A DNA stretch of 64,000 nucleotides, from positions 707,501 through 771,500 of the forward strand of contig CAWZYM010000280.1 of the NCBI GenBank assembly GCA_963966185.1, read 5' to 3'. This DNA comes from Rhabditoides inermis (lineage: Eukaryota > Nematoda > Chromadorea > Rhabditida > Rhabditidae). Positions 29,378 to 42,108 of this stretch are shown here, in pieces (the first letter of the stretch is position 1; every line of letters begins with the position of its first letter). A program made the position numbers and the translations under genes. The notes under the pieces were generated by a model. The model worked only from the letters and a program-made list of their open reading frames with translations, did not search any database and was not told where the DNA came from.

Positions 29378-32300
29378 ATGGTGCTGCGTCGCTCGCACGA
29401 GAACAACAACATGGACGCGCTCGTCCCCGCCAGCACCGCCGGACTCGCCGGCGTCGCCAAGAAAAACGTACGTTTCTCACTCTGACTTTCTGATATTGTT
29501 TTTTTTTTTCGAATTACGTTCAATCGTGTTCAATCTTGTTGTTCAGGTGCGGCGCTGTCTGTTCGGCCGGCCGAAGCCGGGAGAGGTGGATCGCTGGCTC
29601 GACAGCGAGCTCGACAAGATCAAGGTGCAGAACGCCGAGAAGTGAGTCGATTGCATCCGATGACTGTGGATGATGATTGTGTTGTAGATGGTCATACGAC
29701 TTCGAGGCGGACTCGCCGCTCGCCACTCTGGCCGGCAACGTCGCCTACGAGGCGGTGCAGATCAGCGAGGTGAGCATCGTCATCCCTTTCCTCTTTGCAT
29801 TCATTTATTTTGTAGGTGCCGTCGTTCTACCGCCCGCGCGACTACAAGGACAAGCGGCGCTGCGACGACGAGCCGAGCACCCTCTGACTGCCATCGTCCG
29901 ATCACGAGGTTGTTGTTGTTTATCTGATTGTGTTATATGTGTACGTCAGAAGCCTGTCCCGTCTTCTGATGGAGGAGGAGATTCCGTCGAAGTCGGCTCG
30001 TCGCGGACCGAGCCGCGTCCAGAAGCAGCCCAAGATCACCAGTGAGTGTTTTTGTGGTTTGCATTGATTGGCTGCTCATTTGAACGCGTGTTCCACTCTT
30101 TTTTGCGCTTCCCATTCATTATCCCGTAATGGACTCGTTTTCCACGCTCTTTTGTATCGCCTCCTCTTTTTTCTGGCTTGGATCGTTTTGTCGTTGCGTG
30201 CTCACGCAACGCGAGCCATAACAGATGTTCTCGAGGACATGTGTCCTCTCTGTCTCTTGTTCGCACATCGTCATTGATTTGCTATCGATCTGTTCACAGC
30301 TGCGCGGCGGCGTTAGTTTGTTGCCAGAGGCCCGGTGCCAAACGGGGGGTGATCAGCTGTGTTTACACATGTTTGCGCGATCGATACTGTCTCTATGGGG
30401 ATGGGATCTCGGCTGTCTGCAATGAGCAGATGGCAGGGGGTCTGGGGCTCTCGGGACAGGAGGACCTATTACGGGGGGATCGGACCAGCAGTCTGCCAGC
30501 TATAAGCTGCAGGGCTGCAGCCTCCTGTGCAAATGCCAGATTGCGCAGATATTGATCGAATGCTTTTTGGCACGCGTCACTGAAAAGCGACGACGATTTA
30601 CGACGTTTCCGGATCACAAAAGACTGTTTGAATGGGGATGAGAGGGGGGGAGTGAGTTAGTGGTGAGGATGGCAGCCGCCGAGAGATAATTGCCGGTTAG
30701 TGTGCCTCCTTTTTGCACACTCTGGGGTCACGCCGGGATGTTTTTGGTGAGGCGACTGGTTGAAGGTCACACCGTCTATTCTGTATCGGTATAACTGGCA
30801 GTTATGTGGGATGGCGGATGGGGGGAGGCTATTACGAGACGAGATCTGACCGTTCCATCTCTCGCGGGCTAATGTGTGACGAGGGATTACATGGCAGAGG
30901 GTAATCCGGGCACGGTCACATCCTCTTCCCAGCGGATGAGAGAGGATATGATCAAAGTGTGGCGAGCGGTCACAGGGTCAAGTCGCACTTTGGGATTTGA
31001 TGAGATTTGCATATTGCATTTGATTGATTGAGTGCAACGTGGTTAGTCTATCCTCTCTCTCCCAAAACTGCAGACCCATACTGTACTGTATATCATCTCA
31101 CTGGTATCGGTATCTCTTGCGTCGCTCTCCGATTTGAATACGTGTTGGTGGTTACGCAATGCGTAGATGATGGTAAGGTAACTCGATACCACTGACCCTC
31201 TCTCTGGTTGATACTCGGGTAGATCAGAGGGGTATCGATTCGTGATTTGCGTATTTTTGTTTGTGCAGGTGTGCGTCGTGGCTGTTTCTGTGACGATTTG
31301 ACGTATGCAATTTTGGCGAGGGTGCAAATTGCGCACACCTTTGTAATAACGGGGATGACCCCAGATGCCCAGGTGAGAGAGAGCGAGAGAGCGCAGATAT
31401 CACACACCTATTGTATACCTGGAGGGGAGCTGAGGGCACGGGGGATCAATGGGTTCGTGACCCCATCTACAAAAGGGCATACTCGACTGTCAGGGCAGGG
31501 ACAGGGACGCCCGGTTATGGCCCGAATTTGCATAAGGGATCTGCAATGGCATTTGCGAGCAAGCGTGACGGGAACGCACTTTTTGCACTCGATTTGTCAG
31601 AGTTGAACAAACCATTAGGCGTGTCAGTGTGGCGCGAGTGGATATGGGAGCGTGTCTGGTGTGTGTCTGTGAGTGCAGTGGTTGATTGATGGGTGAATGA
31701 GTATGAGAGGGAGAGGGAGAGTGGCAGGATGGCATCTTGTGTCACTCGCGCCGAGCCTCGTACTGTCACGGCATGCACTGTGTGAGAGTGGCATTCCCAG
31801 ATCCAGATTTGGCGGGAAGAGGAGGTGAAGAGTACACGAGTACTCTGCTGTGTTTGTGCAGGTGTGCGTCGTGGCTGTTTCTGTGACGATTTGACGTATG
31901 CAATTTTGGCGAGGGTGCAAATTGCGCACACCTTTGTAATAACGGGATGACCCCAGATGCCCAGGTGAGAGAGAGCGAGAGAGCGCAGATATCACACACC
32001 TATTGTATACCTGGAGGGGAGCTGAGGGCACGGGGGATCAATGGGTTCGTGACCCCATCTACAAAAGGGCATACTCGAACTGTCAGGGCAGGGACAGGGG
32101 ACGCCCGGTTATGGCCCGAATTTGCATAAGGGATCTGCAATGGCATTTGCGAGCAAGCGTGACGGGAACGCACTTTTTGCACTCGATTTGTCAGAGTTGA
32201 ACAAACCCATTAGGCGTGTCAGTGTGGCGCGAGTGGATATGGGAGCGTGTCTGGTGTGTGTCTGTGAGTGCAGTGGTTGATTGATGGGTGAATGAGTATG

Positions 32301-33502
32301 AGAGGGAGAGGGAGAGTGGCAGGATGGCATCTTGTGTCACTCGCGCCGAGCCTCGTACTGTCACGGCATGCACTGTGTGAGAGTGGCATTCCCAGATCCA
32401 GATTTGGCGGGAAGAGGAGGTGAAGAGTACACGAGTACTCTGCTGTGCGAGTGGCACCATGGAACAATGTTGCAAATTGGAGCGCGCGTTTTCCAGTTCC
32501 ATTCATTGTGATAAATGAGATTCAAGAAGATACCGATGGCATTCAGGCATACAGTATCTACGTAACCGAGATGATTGCATTGGCAATTGTTTTTTTGTTT
32601 TCTATTATGGCACACGCGTATTGCGCCATGGCGCGAACGTGTGTGTGATTCCTGGCGGGCGATAGCTTTGATGCCGGCTGGGCTCTGGGGCTGGGGTCGA
32701 CGACAGTGATGCACGCCATAGATATGGGGGATCTGGGGGAATTGATGGTAGATCGGGGTGGCGGTGGCAGATCAAACAAGGGGAAAGCACGATGCCGCCG
32801 GCTGCCCCCTGTGAGATGGACACGGAGATATGGTGGTGCCAGCTGACTGTCGATTGCTGGGGAGATGGATGTGTGAGATAGCGGCGATTTACCGCATTTC
32901 GGCACGGTACACTAGGGTGGAATTGGGGTCGAGGGTGAAGTCGGCGAGCAACTCTCTTGTTTCGAGATGTCTATCAGAATGTGTGTCTATTTCGAAATTA
33001 CGGTGGACAAGCATGTAGCATTGATGTTGAACGAATTGCAATTGAAACATACATTTTATTTAATAGAAATTTATGTACTTACTGTCTACCAAACGAAGAG
33101 CAATTGCGCGCTGTTGCTGCCAATAAGTCTCTATACACGTGTATGTCTTTGCAGACTACATGACTGTGAGGAAGCGCCGCTCGCGCGACCAGTCGCCTGC
33201 TGTGATGGCTGCCGCCGTGAAGGAGGGCGCTGCTGGATCTCGAGGAGGAGCAGGAGGGCCGACCCGCCTCACCCGCACCCGTCCCGCGCCTGCCAGTCCC
33301 TTTGGGTGGGTGCGATTGGAATGTTATTATTTCATTATTGTGTGCATTGTTCAATTTCAGCTTTGCCGAGGACGAGCCGCGCACGGTGTCTCCGCGCAAG
33401 CGTGCCGCGAGGCACTCGATTGGGGAGGTGGGAGCGGGAGCTGTGCCGCCCGTGACTCCCACCAGGGCGATGATGAACCGATTCCGGTCCGGACACATCT
33501 GA
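29378..33502 (+). CDS. cki: p27Kip1/CIP-KIP-type CDK inhibitor, second copy, with frame break
   Basis: Seven exons: 29378-29467, 29547-29641, 29688-29769, 29816-29908, 29950-30041, 33155-33305, 33361-33502. Exons 1-4 encode VRRCLFGRPKPGEV (RxLFG cyclin motif), KWSYDFEADSPL and VPSFYRPRDYKDKRR, all typical of CKI proteins. Exons 5-7 encode QPKITNYMTVRKRR, a PIP-box-like motif, then a Gly/Ala/Arg-rich tail ending NRFRSGHI. Within exon 4 the conserved frame hits TGA at 29885-29887, while the downstream exons continue in the +1 frame, so one base shift is needed. Options are an assembly indel, +1 frameshifting at CTC-TGA-C, an unseen splice, or a truncated protein of roughly 112 residues. The degron Asp of the first copy (TDF) is Asn here (TNY), which would be expected to weaken Cdt2 recognition while keeping PCNA contact. 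Intron 5 is 3.1 kb. Confidence 0.78.
31258..32445. repeat. 594-bp tandem duplication inside a cki intron
   Basis: Unit 1 is 31258-31850 and unit 2 is 31851-32445. They differ, as far as I can align by eye, only by four single-base length changes, all in short homopolymers (for example ACGGGGATG against ACGGGATG and ACAAACC against ACAAACCC), with no substitutions seen. Each unit contains TTTGGCGGGAA (31808 and 32403), an E2F-like word. Open frames in it are duplicated noise. A very recent duplication or an assembly duplication are both possible. Confidence 0.93.
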
Positions 33503-36500
33503 GTCGCCCTCTGCTCACAGATGCATATGATACTCAGGTGTGTGTTCTTTTTGGTTTTCTTTTCACTTTTGAAAAGTGGCGCGAGGATGGTGTACTAGTA
33601 GGGGTGGTGGGGTGTGCGATGGCAGAATGTGTTTTGGCGGGAGAATATCCGGTTGGTGAAAGCGCGCCGCTATCATTGATGTCTCAATTGAAAAGTGGCG
33701 GGCGATGGGAGAATGGTAAAGGGGGAATCGGAGGGAGAATGGCAGAGATTCGGAGAGAGAGAGGAGAGACGCTGATGGCATTAGAGATCGAGCCACTCGT
33801 TGCAACCGACCGACCGCGACGCTTATTGTTGTGAATGAGTGGGAGAGGGGAAGAGAGAGAGAGAGAGTGAGACGCATGGGAATGGAAACTATGCCATTTG
33901 CAAGTGTACGGTAGTCGGTGATATGCGAAACAAGTGGGGTTGGTTGAAATCGAAGCGGCTTTGTCTTTGTGTGTCTGGATGGCGGATGGTAGTGAGTGGA
34001 AGATGAGAGAGAGAGAGAGGAGAGGAAGAGGATGTTGTGGTGGTGATTAATGGGGTTGTGAAGGGAGAGAGGGGGGACGAGGACGACACGCGTCTTGTCT
34101 CAATTGAGTCGTGGGGGGGGGCATCCGGGGTGTGTCACACTCACTCACTGTTGTGAACTCGCCGCCTCGGGTGATTCAGTGTCGCAGCTGCGGCCGGCGG
34201 TGCGATGAGAGAGGGGAATGAAGATGTTGCCATGGCCAATGAGGATGAGTAATGGAGGTGTGGGCTTTTTTGTGATGAATTGTCGCCGGGCACATTTCGC
34301 GCACCATGACTGGCCCTCGGTATCTGCGATGATGTTCCAGGAAATCCGGATCCGGAGAGTTTTTGAAGTTTCGGGATTTGAATCGCGTAGCCGATGCGTG
34401 TCGAATGGCATGCGCATTTGGACAATTCTTTGCGTCTTTTCTTTTTGACGTCCTGCGATTGGTAGTTGTATCCCAGGAGATATGCAAATTAGATGGTGTG
34501 TGACAGTCGCAGAGCCGGCGGAGACCGGTTTGTGGGTGAGGCGAGGATTTGTGTGAAGGGATGTTTTGTACTGGAGGAGATTGACGGAATACGGTCTATG
34601 TGAGAATGAGTTGGCGATTGTTGAATGGGTGTATCGTGGATACCGGCAGAAACAGGTTTCACTCCAGGGGTTTGAACTTGTCAGACAATTTTTGCGCAAT
34701 AATTAACTCATACAAATATTCAAGCAACCAAAAATTCCCACAGTGGTGATGCTTTTAGCATGCGGTCTTTTCGCAATCGTCTTTTTGCACATTGAGGCGA
34801 TTGGCGTTGAAGGTTGTGTGGTGGGAGATGGGAGGATGGCGCGCGGCGACTCACTCGACTCGGCGGCTTTCAATGTGGACGGCAGGAGATTTGATGAGAG
34901 GGAGAGTGGCAATCGAATGGGGTTTCGATGAGACCTTGACTAGAGTTGATCCATCCATCCGTCTCCCACTCTGGCATTTGAAACTCTGCGCTATACGATT
35001 AGAAATGCCGTTCGCAGTGTTTGTGAGGTGTGATTCAGTGTTGGCAGAGGAGAGCCTGCGGGCGCCGAGAGGCAAAGCGTGGAATTGTAGAGTGAATCAT
35101 GATGTGAGGCCAGCCAACACGTCCATTCCTTTTTAGAATTTGAATAGAACGGGGAGTGTTAGTGTTAGAATTTGAACAATGCTAGTGTACTGTTGGCTAT
35201 TGTGTAGTTTGCATTGAATGGCATGCTGATTTTGCATAGTAATGTGGTTACGACTTGTTCTATTGTATTTGCGACCACACGGTTTACGGTCTCGATTTGA
35301 AAATGGTTTGGTAATGATGGTGTGGCTAGCAGGTGTTGTTGTAGTGGATGAGGAGAGAGGGGTGGGTAATTTCGAGAAATGGCTCCGTGCTCCGGCCACC
35401 TTCTGGCGGGTTGAACGAGACACGCTGTACAAATTGTATCGTGTTTAGTGTCCAGTCTGACCGGGGTGACATGTGTCTGTGTGCTGACATGTCACATTTG
35501 CATACACGACAATTGGGTGTGTGTGTGTGCGCGAAAATTGCTGTTCATGGACGATTGACAAATGGCTGGGTGCGTGTTCCGTGTTTGCAGAGTGAATGTG
35601 ATCCGGTGGTGCATGTGGGCTATTCACGCTCTTTATGGAATGGGTTGAGGATGCGTTCGTTCATTGTACTCTGTCGCTCGTCGCGGCGATCCGTTGGGGG
35701 AGAGGGATGGATGGAGGTGATAGCTAAAAGATGTCGTTGCACGGTTCGTAAAGTGGATGGAAGGCGTTGGAATAGAGGTGATGCGGTCACGAACGGATGC
35801 ACCTGAGTGAGTGCGATGCGATCAGCTCGCACTTTTTCAAGAGGACGGATTGATTCACGACGGTGATTTGGATCTCTCCTCACCAACTCTCATCTTCCTC
35901 TCTCCACTCTTGATTTTATAGCCCACCCTGGAAAGTTGAAATTTGAAATTGTTTACGAGGAAGCGAGCCTGTAAATTTTGACCACGCTGAATTGGGGCAG
36001 ATTGTTTTATCAAGGGATGTATCTCTGCCACAACTAGAGGTGTGTGGTTTCGACTTTTTTGTCGAAGCGAAGGAATTCTGTTGTCGTACTCGGACTGTCG
36101 GCGTGTGTTGAAATGCGTCGACGCCGGTTCTGGTGGCGGAAATTTAATTAGAATGCGAGGTGCCGAAAGGATGGTTCTGGCTAGTGTGAGGGTCATTCGA
36201 GTCGCATTCGCTTCTTTTTGAATTTGATTGGATTGGAACTCCTCTCCTCTCATCTCCTCTCCCTGTGATTGAATGTCCTCAGCGAGTCGCCGAAATGTGA
36301 TGGTCTTCTCGTTTTTTTGTGTAGCCAAAGAGAAGGGGTGCGCGGATTCGCTCTCTCTGTGTTTTTGCCGTCTAGGATTGGGTGGACTGGGACAGAACGG
36401 AACGATGTGAGCCTGTCGGTGGCTGGCGAAAAAGAGTGGGCAAAAACAGGGGCCAGAGGTCAGCGCGCCTTGCGAAACGAGCGAGAGAGACGATTCGCAT

Positions 36501-37539
36501 ATTCGAATGTGCATATGTGCACCACACCCACTGGCCGATGCTGCTGCAAAAACAGTTTGTCACGAATAAGTGGGTCATATTTGAAAGGGGCGAGATGGAT
36601 GAATGGTGGGGATGCGGTGTTGTGAAGTGTGGCAGACAGTGTGACAGCCAGCTGGTTGTTTGTCTTGTCTCACCCCTCGGATGTCGATTCAATTGGCGGC
36701 GTTCGCTCTTTTTTTGTCTTTGCACTGATCTCTGCTGTTCTGCAGAGGAGTGATTGATGCGTGGCTGCTTCCGCAATGAGAAAGGTGTGCGGGTGTGAGA
36801 GCCAGTGGTTTGGCCCCCTTGGATGCGGAACTCTGTGAAGAGCCTCGACGTGTCACATTGCATTGTTGCATCTCCTCTGTGCGTGGCTGTTGACGGCTCG
36901 GCTCGGCTAGACTCGACCGAGTTCAAATGGCCTCCTTTGCTCGCCCGCAGTCCCGCAGTCTTGGGTCTCTTTTGACGTTGTGTGATGGACCTGTCAGGTT
37001 GCATCGCGAGCCAGCCGGGCAGATGAAGTGAAACAGATTTGCAGTAGATGGGCCAGCGAGATTAGCCGGACAAAGTTGTGAGCTATGATGAACCGCGCAG
37101 ATTCGACTAATAGCTTAATTGAATTATCAAGTGGGATACGGTATGTCTAATGTCTTTATGTTGGTGGTGGTGGCTGCTGTGATTGTTATCGCGGCACTTG
37201 TGATGTCACATTGCGAGGGTGGTTGAGCGAGAGAGGGGTGATTAGGGAGGTTGGGGGAGAATGATGGGTGTGGGTGATAGAGAGTTGCGCAACGGGTTCG
37301 AGAAGGCAGATACGGGCACAGGGTCGGCGAGTCAAGGTTGGGACGGTGAACGGGAGCTGGGGGGACCACAAGAAATTAACGCAAGAATTAAAAAAAAAAG
37401 GTTATTACCGTGTTGAGTACTTAACATGGGCATCACATAGGAAACATAACAGTGCTTACGGTAGGATAGTACAATTGGGAAAAAATAAACATTCAAACAG
37501 TAGACAATAAGCACTAAAAAATCAATGTGTTTATTTCAG
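33503..37539. other. 4-kb stretch without genes, possible 3' UTR intron
   Basis: No gene with motif support. After the stop at 33500-33502, CTCAG|GTGTGTG at 33538 resembles a donor, and TTTATTTCAG ending at 37539 is a strong acceptor, so the second cki gene may have a 4-kb intron in its 3' UTR. An E2F-like TTTTGGCGGGAG lies at 33632-33643. The minus-strand open frames of 200 codons or more are low in plausibility. Confidence 0.4.
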
Positions 37540-37930
37540 CTCGCATTCTCCCGATTCCGTGGCCCGGACTTGCCTTGTTACCTCAACCATATAGTCGTCC
37601 CCTCCTCGCATGTCGTGATGTACAGAGTTCTACCCCTCACAGATGTCCCGTATAGCAATCATACACTTATAGTTTACTAGCTTCTACTAGATTACACGTA
37701 TAGTCAAGACAATTGTACAGCAGTGATGTCGATTATATGATTCCGCGTTGATGATTCAGACTTATTCGTATTCCCCATCCGTTTTCGATTTAGTTTTATG
37801 TTCACTTGTATGGAGAGATCTCCTATGTTGTATCGATTTGCCCAGAGGATTTTGTTATATTACAGTTACAGTGTTGTGTTGTTGATTTCCTATTGAATTG
37901 GCGTAATAAAAGGATTCAACAATTGCGTTT
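37540..37930 (+). terminator. Candidate 3' UTR exon with polyadenylation signal
   Basis: It starts behind TTTATTTCAG and contains AATAAA at 37906-37911. If joined to the second cki gene it would give a long alternative 3' UTR. It may instead be the end of an unrecognised non-coding transcript. Confidence 0.35.
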
Positions 37931-38318
37931 TCTTTTGTGGTTTCTAGTGCGGAACTGTGTAAGGGGGTAATGGCTTGGAACGGATTGGTGCAAGTTGGAA
38001 AGGTCGAGGATACGGTAGGTTTTATTGCGTCAAACGATTAAACTTTGATCTTATTAGTTATTACAAATGCAATTTTGCATATGAATATGTAAGAGCACAC
38101 GTATGGAGTGGAAGGGAAATTGGAGAGGGAGAAGGTGGGGTGAGCAAAAGAACAAAGTAGAAAGGGAAGCTATGCTACAAAGCTACAGGGATCGAATTAA
38201 GGCCGTCACACAACTAGACGAGAAAACATGTCAACATAACTAGATGATGTATGTATGACGTCACAGGGATTCAGATGACGTGAATGAGAATAGACTAGAT
38301 GTAGATGGATGACGTCAT

Positions 38319-39385
38319 TTAGAAGATGAGCGGACCTAGCAGGGCGTTTCCCGGCTTGCTCTCGTCAGTGGTGTGGAAGAAATCGTCCCAGAGTGAGAGG
38401 AACTGCTTGATATCGATCGCCATTAGCGGAACGCCATCCGGGGACTGGAATTATTGATTTATTGATTGTTTTATTTGATATTGACTGTAATACGAAAGAA
38501 TTGTAGTTGTTATTCACTACGCGTCTTGTAGAATCGCTGAAGCGTACCGGGGAAATTTTTAGGTTTGTGTATTTAATTTGTGTGCGATATGTTTCACGAT
38601 TGGTGTATAGTGGACTGTGTGGGTGTGAAGGTAATAGGTAGCCTAGTGCGCCAATAAACGAACGCTATAAATACACTGTAATCTTTCAGGTATCATAAAA
38701 CGAGTATTGTATTCTATTCATTGAACAGTATGATATGTTTCACGGTGCGATTATAGGCGGATTAGCTGTTTGGCTTTGGCGGTAATCGAGTTGTCAATAC
38801 AAATGTAGATGTACTTAAGTTCGCAAAAGTTTAGTATCGGACTGACCACAGCGAACTGATCAAGCTACAATGTATTTATACAGTCCCTACTCCCTACAAC
38901 AGATTGTGAATTCCGACGGAAATGGGAAATTCGCAATCTGGAATGTCGCACTGTCCAAAGCAAACTGATCAAAGGCAAAGCTACGGAATTTACGGAATCA
39001 TATAACCTCGCGCTAAATGAAAAGCTGCAATATGGAATTTTGAAGTTCATACAAAGCTACAGAAAGCATAAAATGTCGTGCATACTGAAAAATCGCAATT
39101 AGGAATTTCATACTGACCACAGCGAACTGGTCGAACGCATCCAGTGCGGCCTGTTTGGGCACGGCGAAGTAGTTCATGACCTGCACGTACTCGGACTGGT
39201 CGACCAGCTTGTCGCCTGCAGAGGGAGGGGATGGAATTGTCACATGCACATCATAGAACACAGCCGCACACTTCTCACTGTCACTGATCAACTTCAACTG
39301 TGTTTACGGCATATGTATAGAAAGGAAGAAAGAAGAGAAAGATAAAAACTGATAAATGAGGGGAGAGGAGGGGGGAGTGAGAGGT

Positions 39386-39434
<49 letters not shown>

Positions 39435-42077
39435 GAGGGAGAGAGAGAGAGAGGGAGAGAGAGAGGTAGGGAGAAAGGGAGAGAGAGAGAGAGAAATCGT
39501 CCTCCACTCACCACTGGCGTCGAACAGCTTGAACATGTACTCCCGGTATGTCTGCTGCCAGCGCGGCATCCTTCCATCCGGAGACGACTCGGCCCACATG
39601 TGGATCCATTGGGACAGGGTGATCTGCAAGGAATCTGTCTGCCTGACTGTCTCTCCGTCTTTCTTTTTTTTTCTCTCTCTCTCCCTCTTTCTCTCTCTCT
39701 TTCTCTTTCTGTCTCTCCAACTTTCCTACAAAACTTTGGATGCATCATTGGTTCGGTTTTTTTTTGTTTTTTTCTAGTGTCGTGAAATGAATGTAAAAAG
39801 TTTTTTGCAGGATACGAGAGTTTTCTTCTCCAGTTCCCTTTGTGCTTGACAGGAACGAGTTTACTAGCAAAATATGAAATATATCTAGTTTGACGTCCCT
39901 GCACGTCTTGGAAACTTGAGAAACGCGTGCGCCTGCTGTCCAAGTGCAAGTCATTTCGTTTCCGTCAGAAAATTCCTCGGCTAGCTTCTCATAACTTTGT
40001 GTTCTGCTCAAGAGATCAGATATCGGAAAGTCGGAAATCACAGAAATAGCGATACTCACGTACGTCATGCCCTCATTTTTGTTTCACAACTCCCATCACG
40101 CGTTCTTTTTCTATTCCGTTTCTTCCATGGAATGTAATCGTACACCAAGCATGTTTTTCCCACCGTATTATGTTCGCAGGTCACGCGCTTTCCATGAGTC
40201 GAAGCGTGGATCTCATGAGTTTAGCTGATAGCTGGTTTAGCTCTTTTCCGAGTGACTGATTTGCGATCACGGAAAGATGTTCTGTTCCCGTTCTCTTTTT
40301 GCGCACAGGTTTTTTCGAGTAAAGCGGGGGAGAATCGGGAAGGAAAGTTGACACTGAGTGATGTCTGACCGGGCGCTTTTAGAGGGCTAAAAATATGAAG
40401 CTTGAGGCGAGGTGTAAGGGCTAAGGTGTAAGGATAGCCGCTGTCACCGGGCATTGCGGAAGTAAAAAGAGCAAGATGAGAGAAAGAGTGAGAGAGAGAG
40501 GAGAGAGAGAGAGAGAGAAGGAGAGAAAGAGAGAGAGATAATGGCTCGTTTGTTGACTCGTGGGTGTAAAGGAGAGGGAGGAAGAATGGACGAGGAATGG
40601 GTTGGAAGCCATGTGACTGCTAATGACAAAGGTAATACAGAGATAGCTACTGTATAATGAAATGTTCCTACTCAAGTTACGAAAAGCACTTCACAGCAAT
40701 GATGATTGCGCGTTTCGATTTCTCTCCAGCTCACACGGGTACATCTTGTACCCAGACCCAGCTCATCTGCCTAAACTCCAAAATAAAAGACAAATTCGAC
40801 CGAAACTTGTGAATTTGACAAATCGAGAGAAATTTTAACAGAAGGTTTCCGCAAGCGTGTTTTGCTTTTCATACAGAGACGGATATCTGTCGATGTCGAG
40901 CAGATGCACAGGAAAGCGTTGCTCACCCTGTTAATCATCCTAAACCCCTCCTATCTTCTAACACTACCGACCCACACTACCACTACCATACGATATAAGA
41001 TATACTTGATATAAATATACAACACATGAACCCTATACTTATGAATCCGTTCACTCGTTCATCTTTTTCCTCGTCCCCACCATTAGATACCATTAGATAC
41101 CTGTACCATCATATACCTGTCGACATTATATACCTGTACAAACTAAGTACATTCTACACACCTGTTCATCGTCCTCCACTGCCACGGCGGCGGTCAGCTG
41201 GTCCCACACCCCCACCAGGTCCAGCTTGGCGGTGAGGTACTCGTCCGACCGGCGACCGCGCTGCGAGCCGATGATCTGAGGAAGAGAGCATTTAGGGTAC
41301 GAAGAATGCAATACTTTGAATCGGATAGGCTACCATTTTGTTTAGTATTATTGAAATGCAACGTTCTAGAAACTACTACTGCGCTGCGAGTCGATGATCT
41401 GAAGGAGAGACGATCAGAATGATAGGTAGGGTAACGGTTCGTGAATTGAACTGTAATAGCTGGAAATTCCCAATTGTTCAGGGCAATTTTTGTTCATGGG
41501 AAAAGCTGCGAGCCGATAATCTGAGGAGAAATGATCGTTTGGGTGCATTAGAATACGATCAAATGAATGGTAGATAGGCTAGCACTCTGTAGAGTGTTGG
41601 CAAAAGTGAAACGTTCTAGAGACTACCGCGCTGCGCACCACTGATCTAGAGGAAAAATGATCGTTTGGGTACAAAGATAACCAAATTATGGCCACCATTT
41701 TGAAATGCAGGTAACGGACGGTAACCCACGGTAACCCGGCAACTTTCAAGTGTTTTGAAAGCAGTTCAAAAGTGTTTTCCAGTTACATATATAAAAAAAC
41801 CATGACAAAAAAATGTAGATTTTTCGTACAGGGTAGGCATATGATATGTGTGAAACGTACGACGTACCTCGATGAGATCGACGAAATCGTCCCAGCCGAT
41901 GCAGCCGTTGCGGTTGATGTCTGCAAGATCGATTTCTTTTTTGATTTATCGTTTTTGTCAAATAAGATATTATCGATTAATCATTACCCACCGAAGAACA
42001 CTGTGAACGCGTGTATCCACTTGAGCAGCAGAAATCTGGAATAATTCGATTATATAACTGTCTGGAAGTGAATCAAG

Positions 42078-42108
<31 letters not shown>

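Noticed and set aside
31258..32445. CRISPR-like or satellite array
   Set aside because: Only two long units without short repeats and spacers; the window is eukaryotic.
31043..32506. Repeated pairs of similar 60-138-codon frames
   Set aside because: They exist twice only because of the 594-bp tandem duplication inside an intron; no coding signature.
35855..37004. Minus-strand frames of 210-219 codons between cki and calexcitin
   Set aside because: No motif, no splice continuity, Ser/His/Pro-rich as expected for antisense of G-rich DNA.
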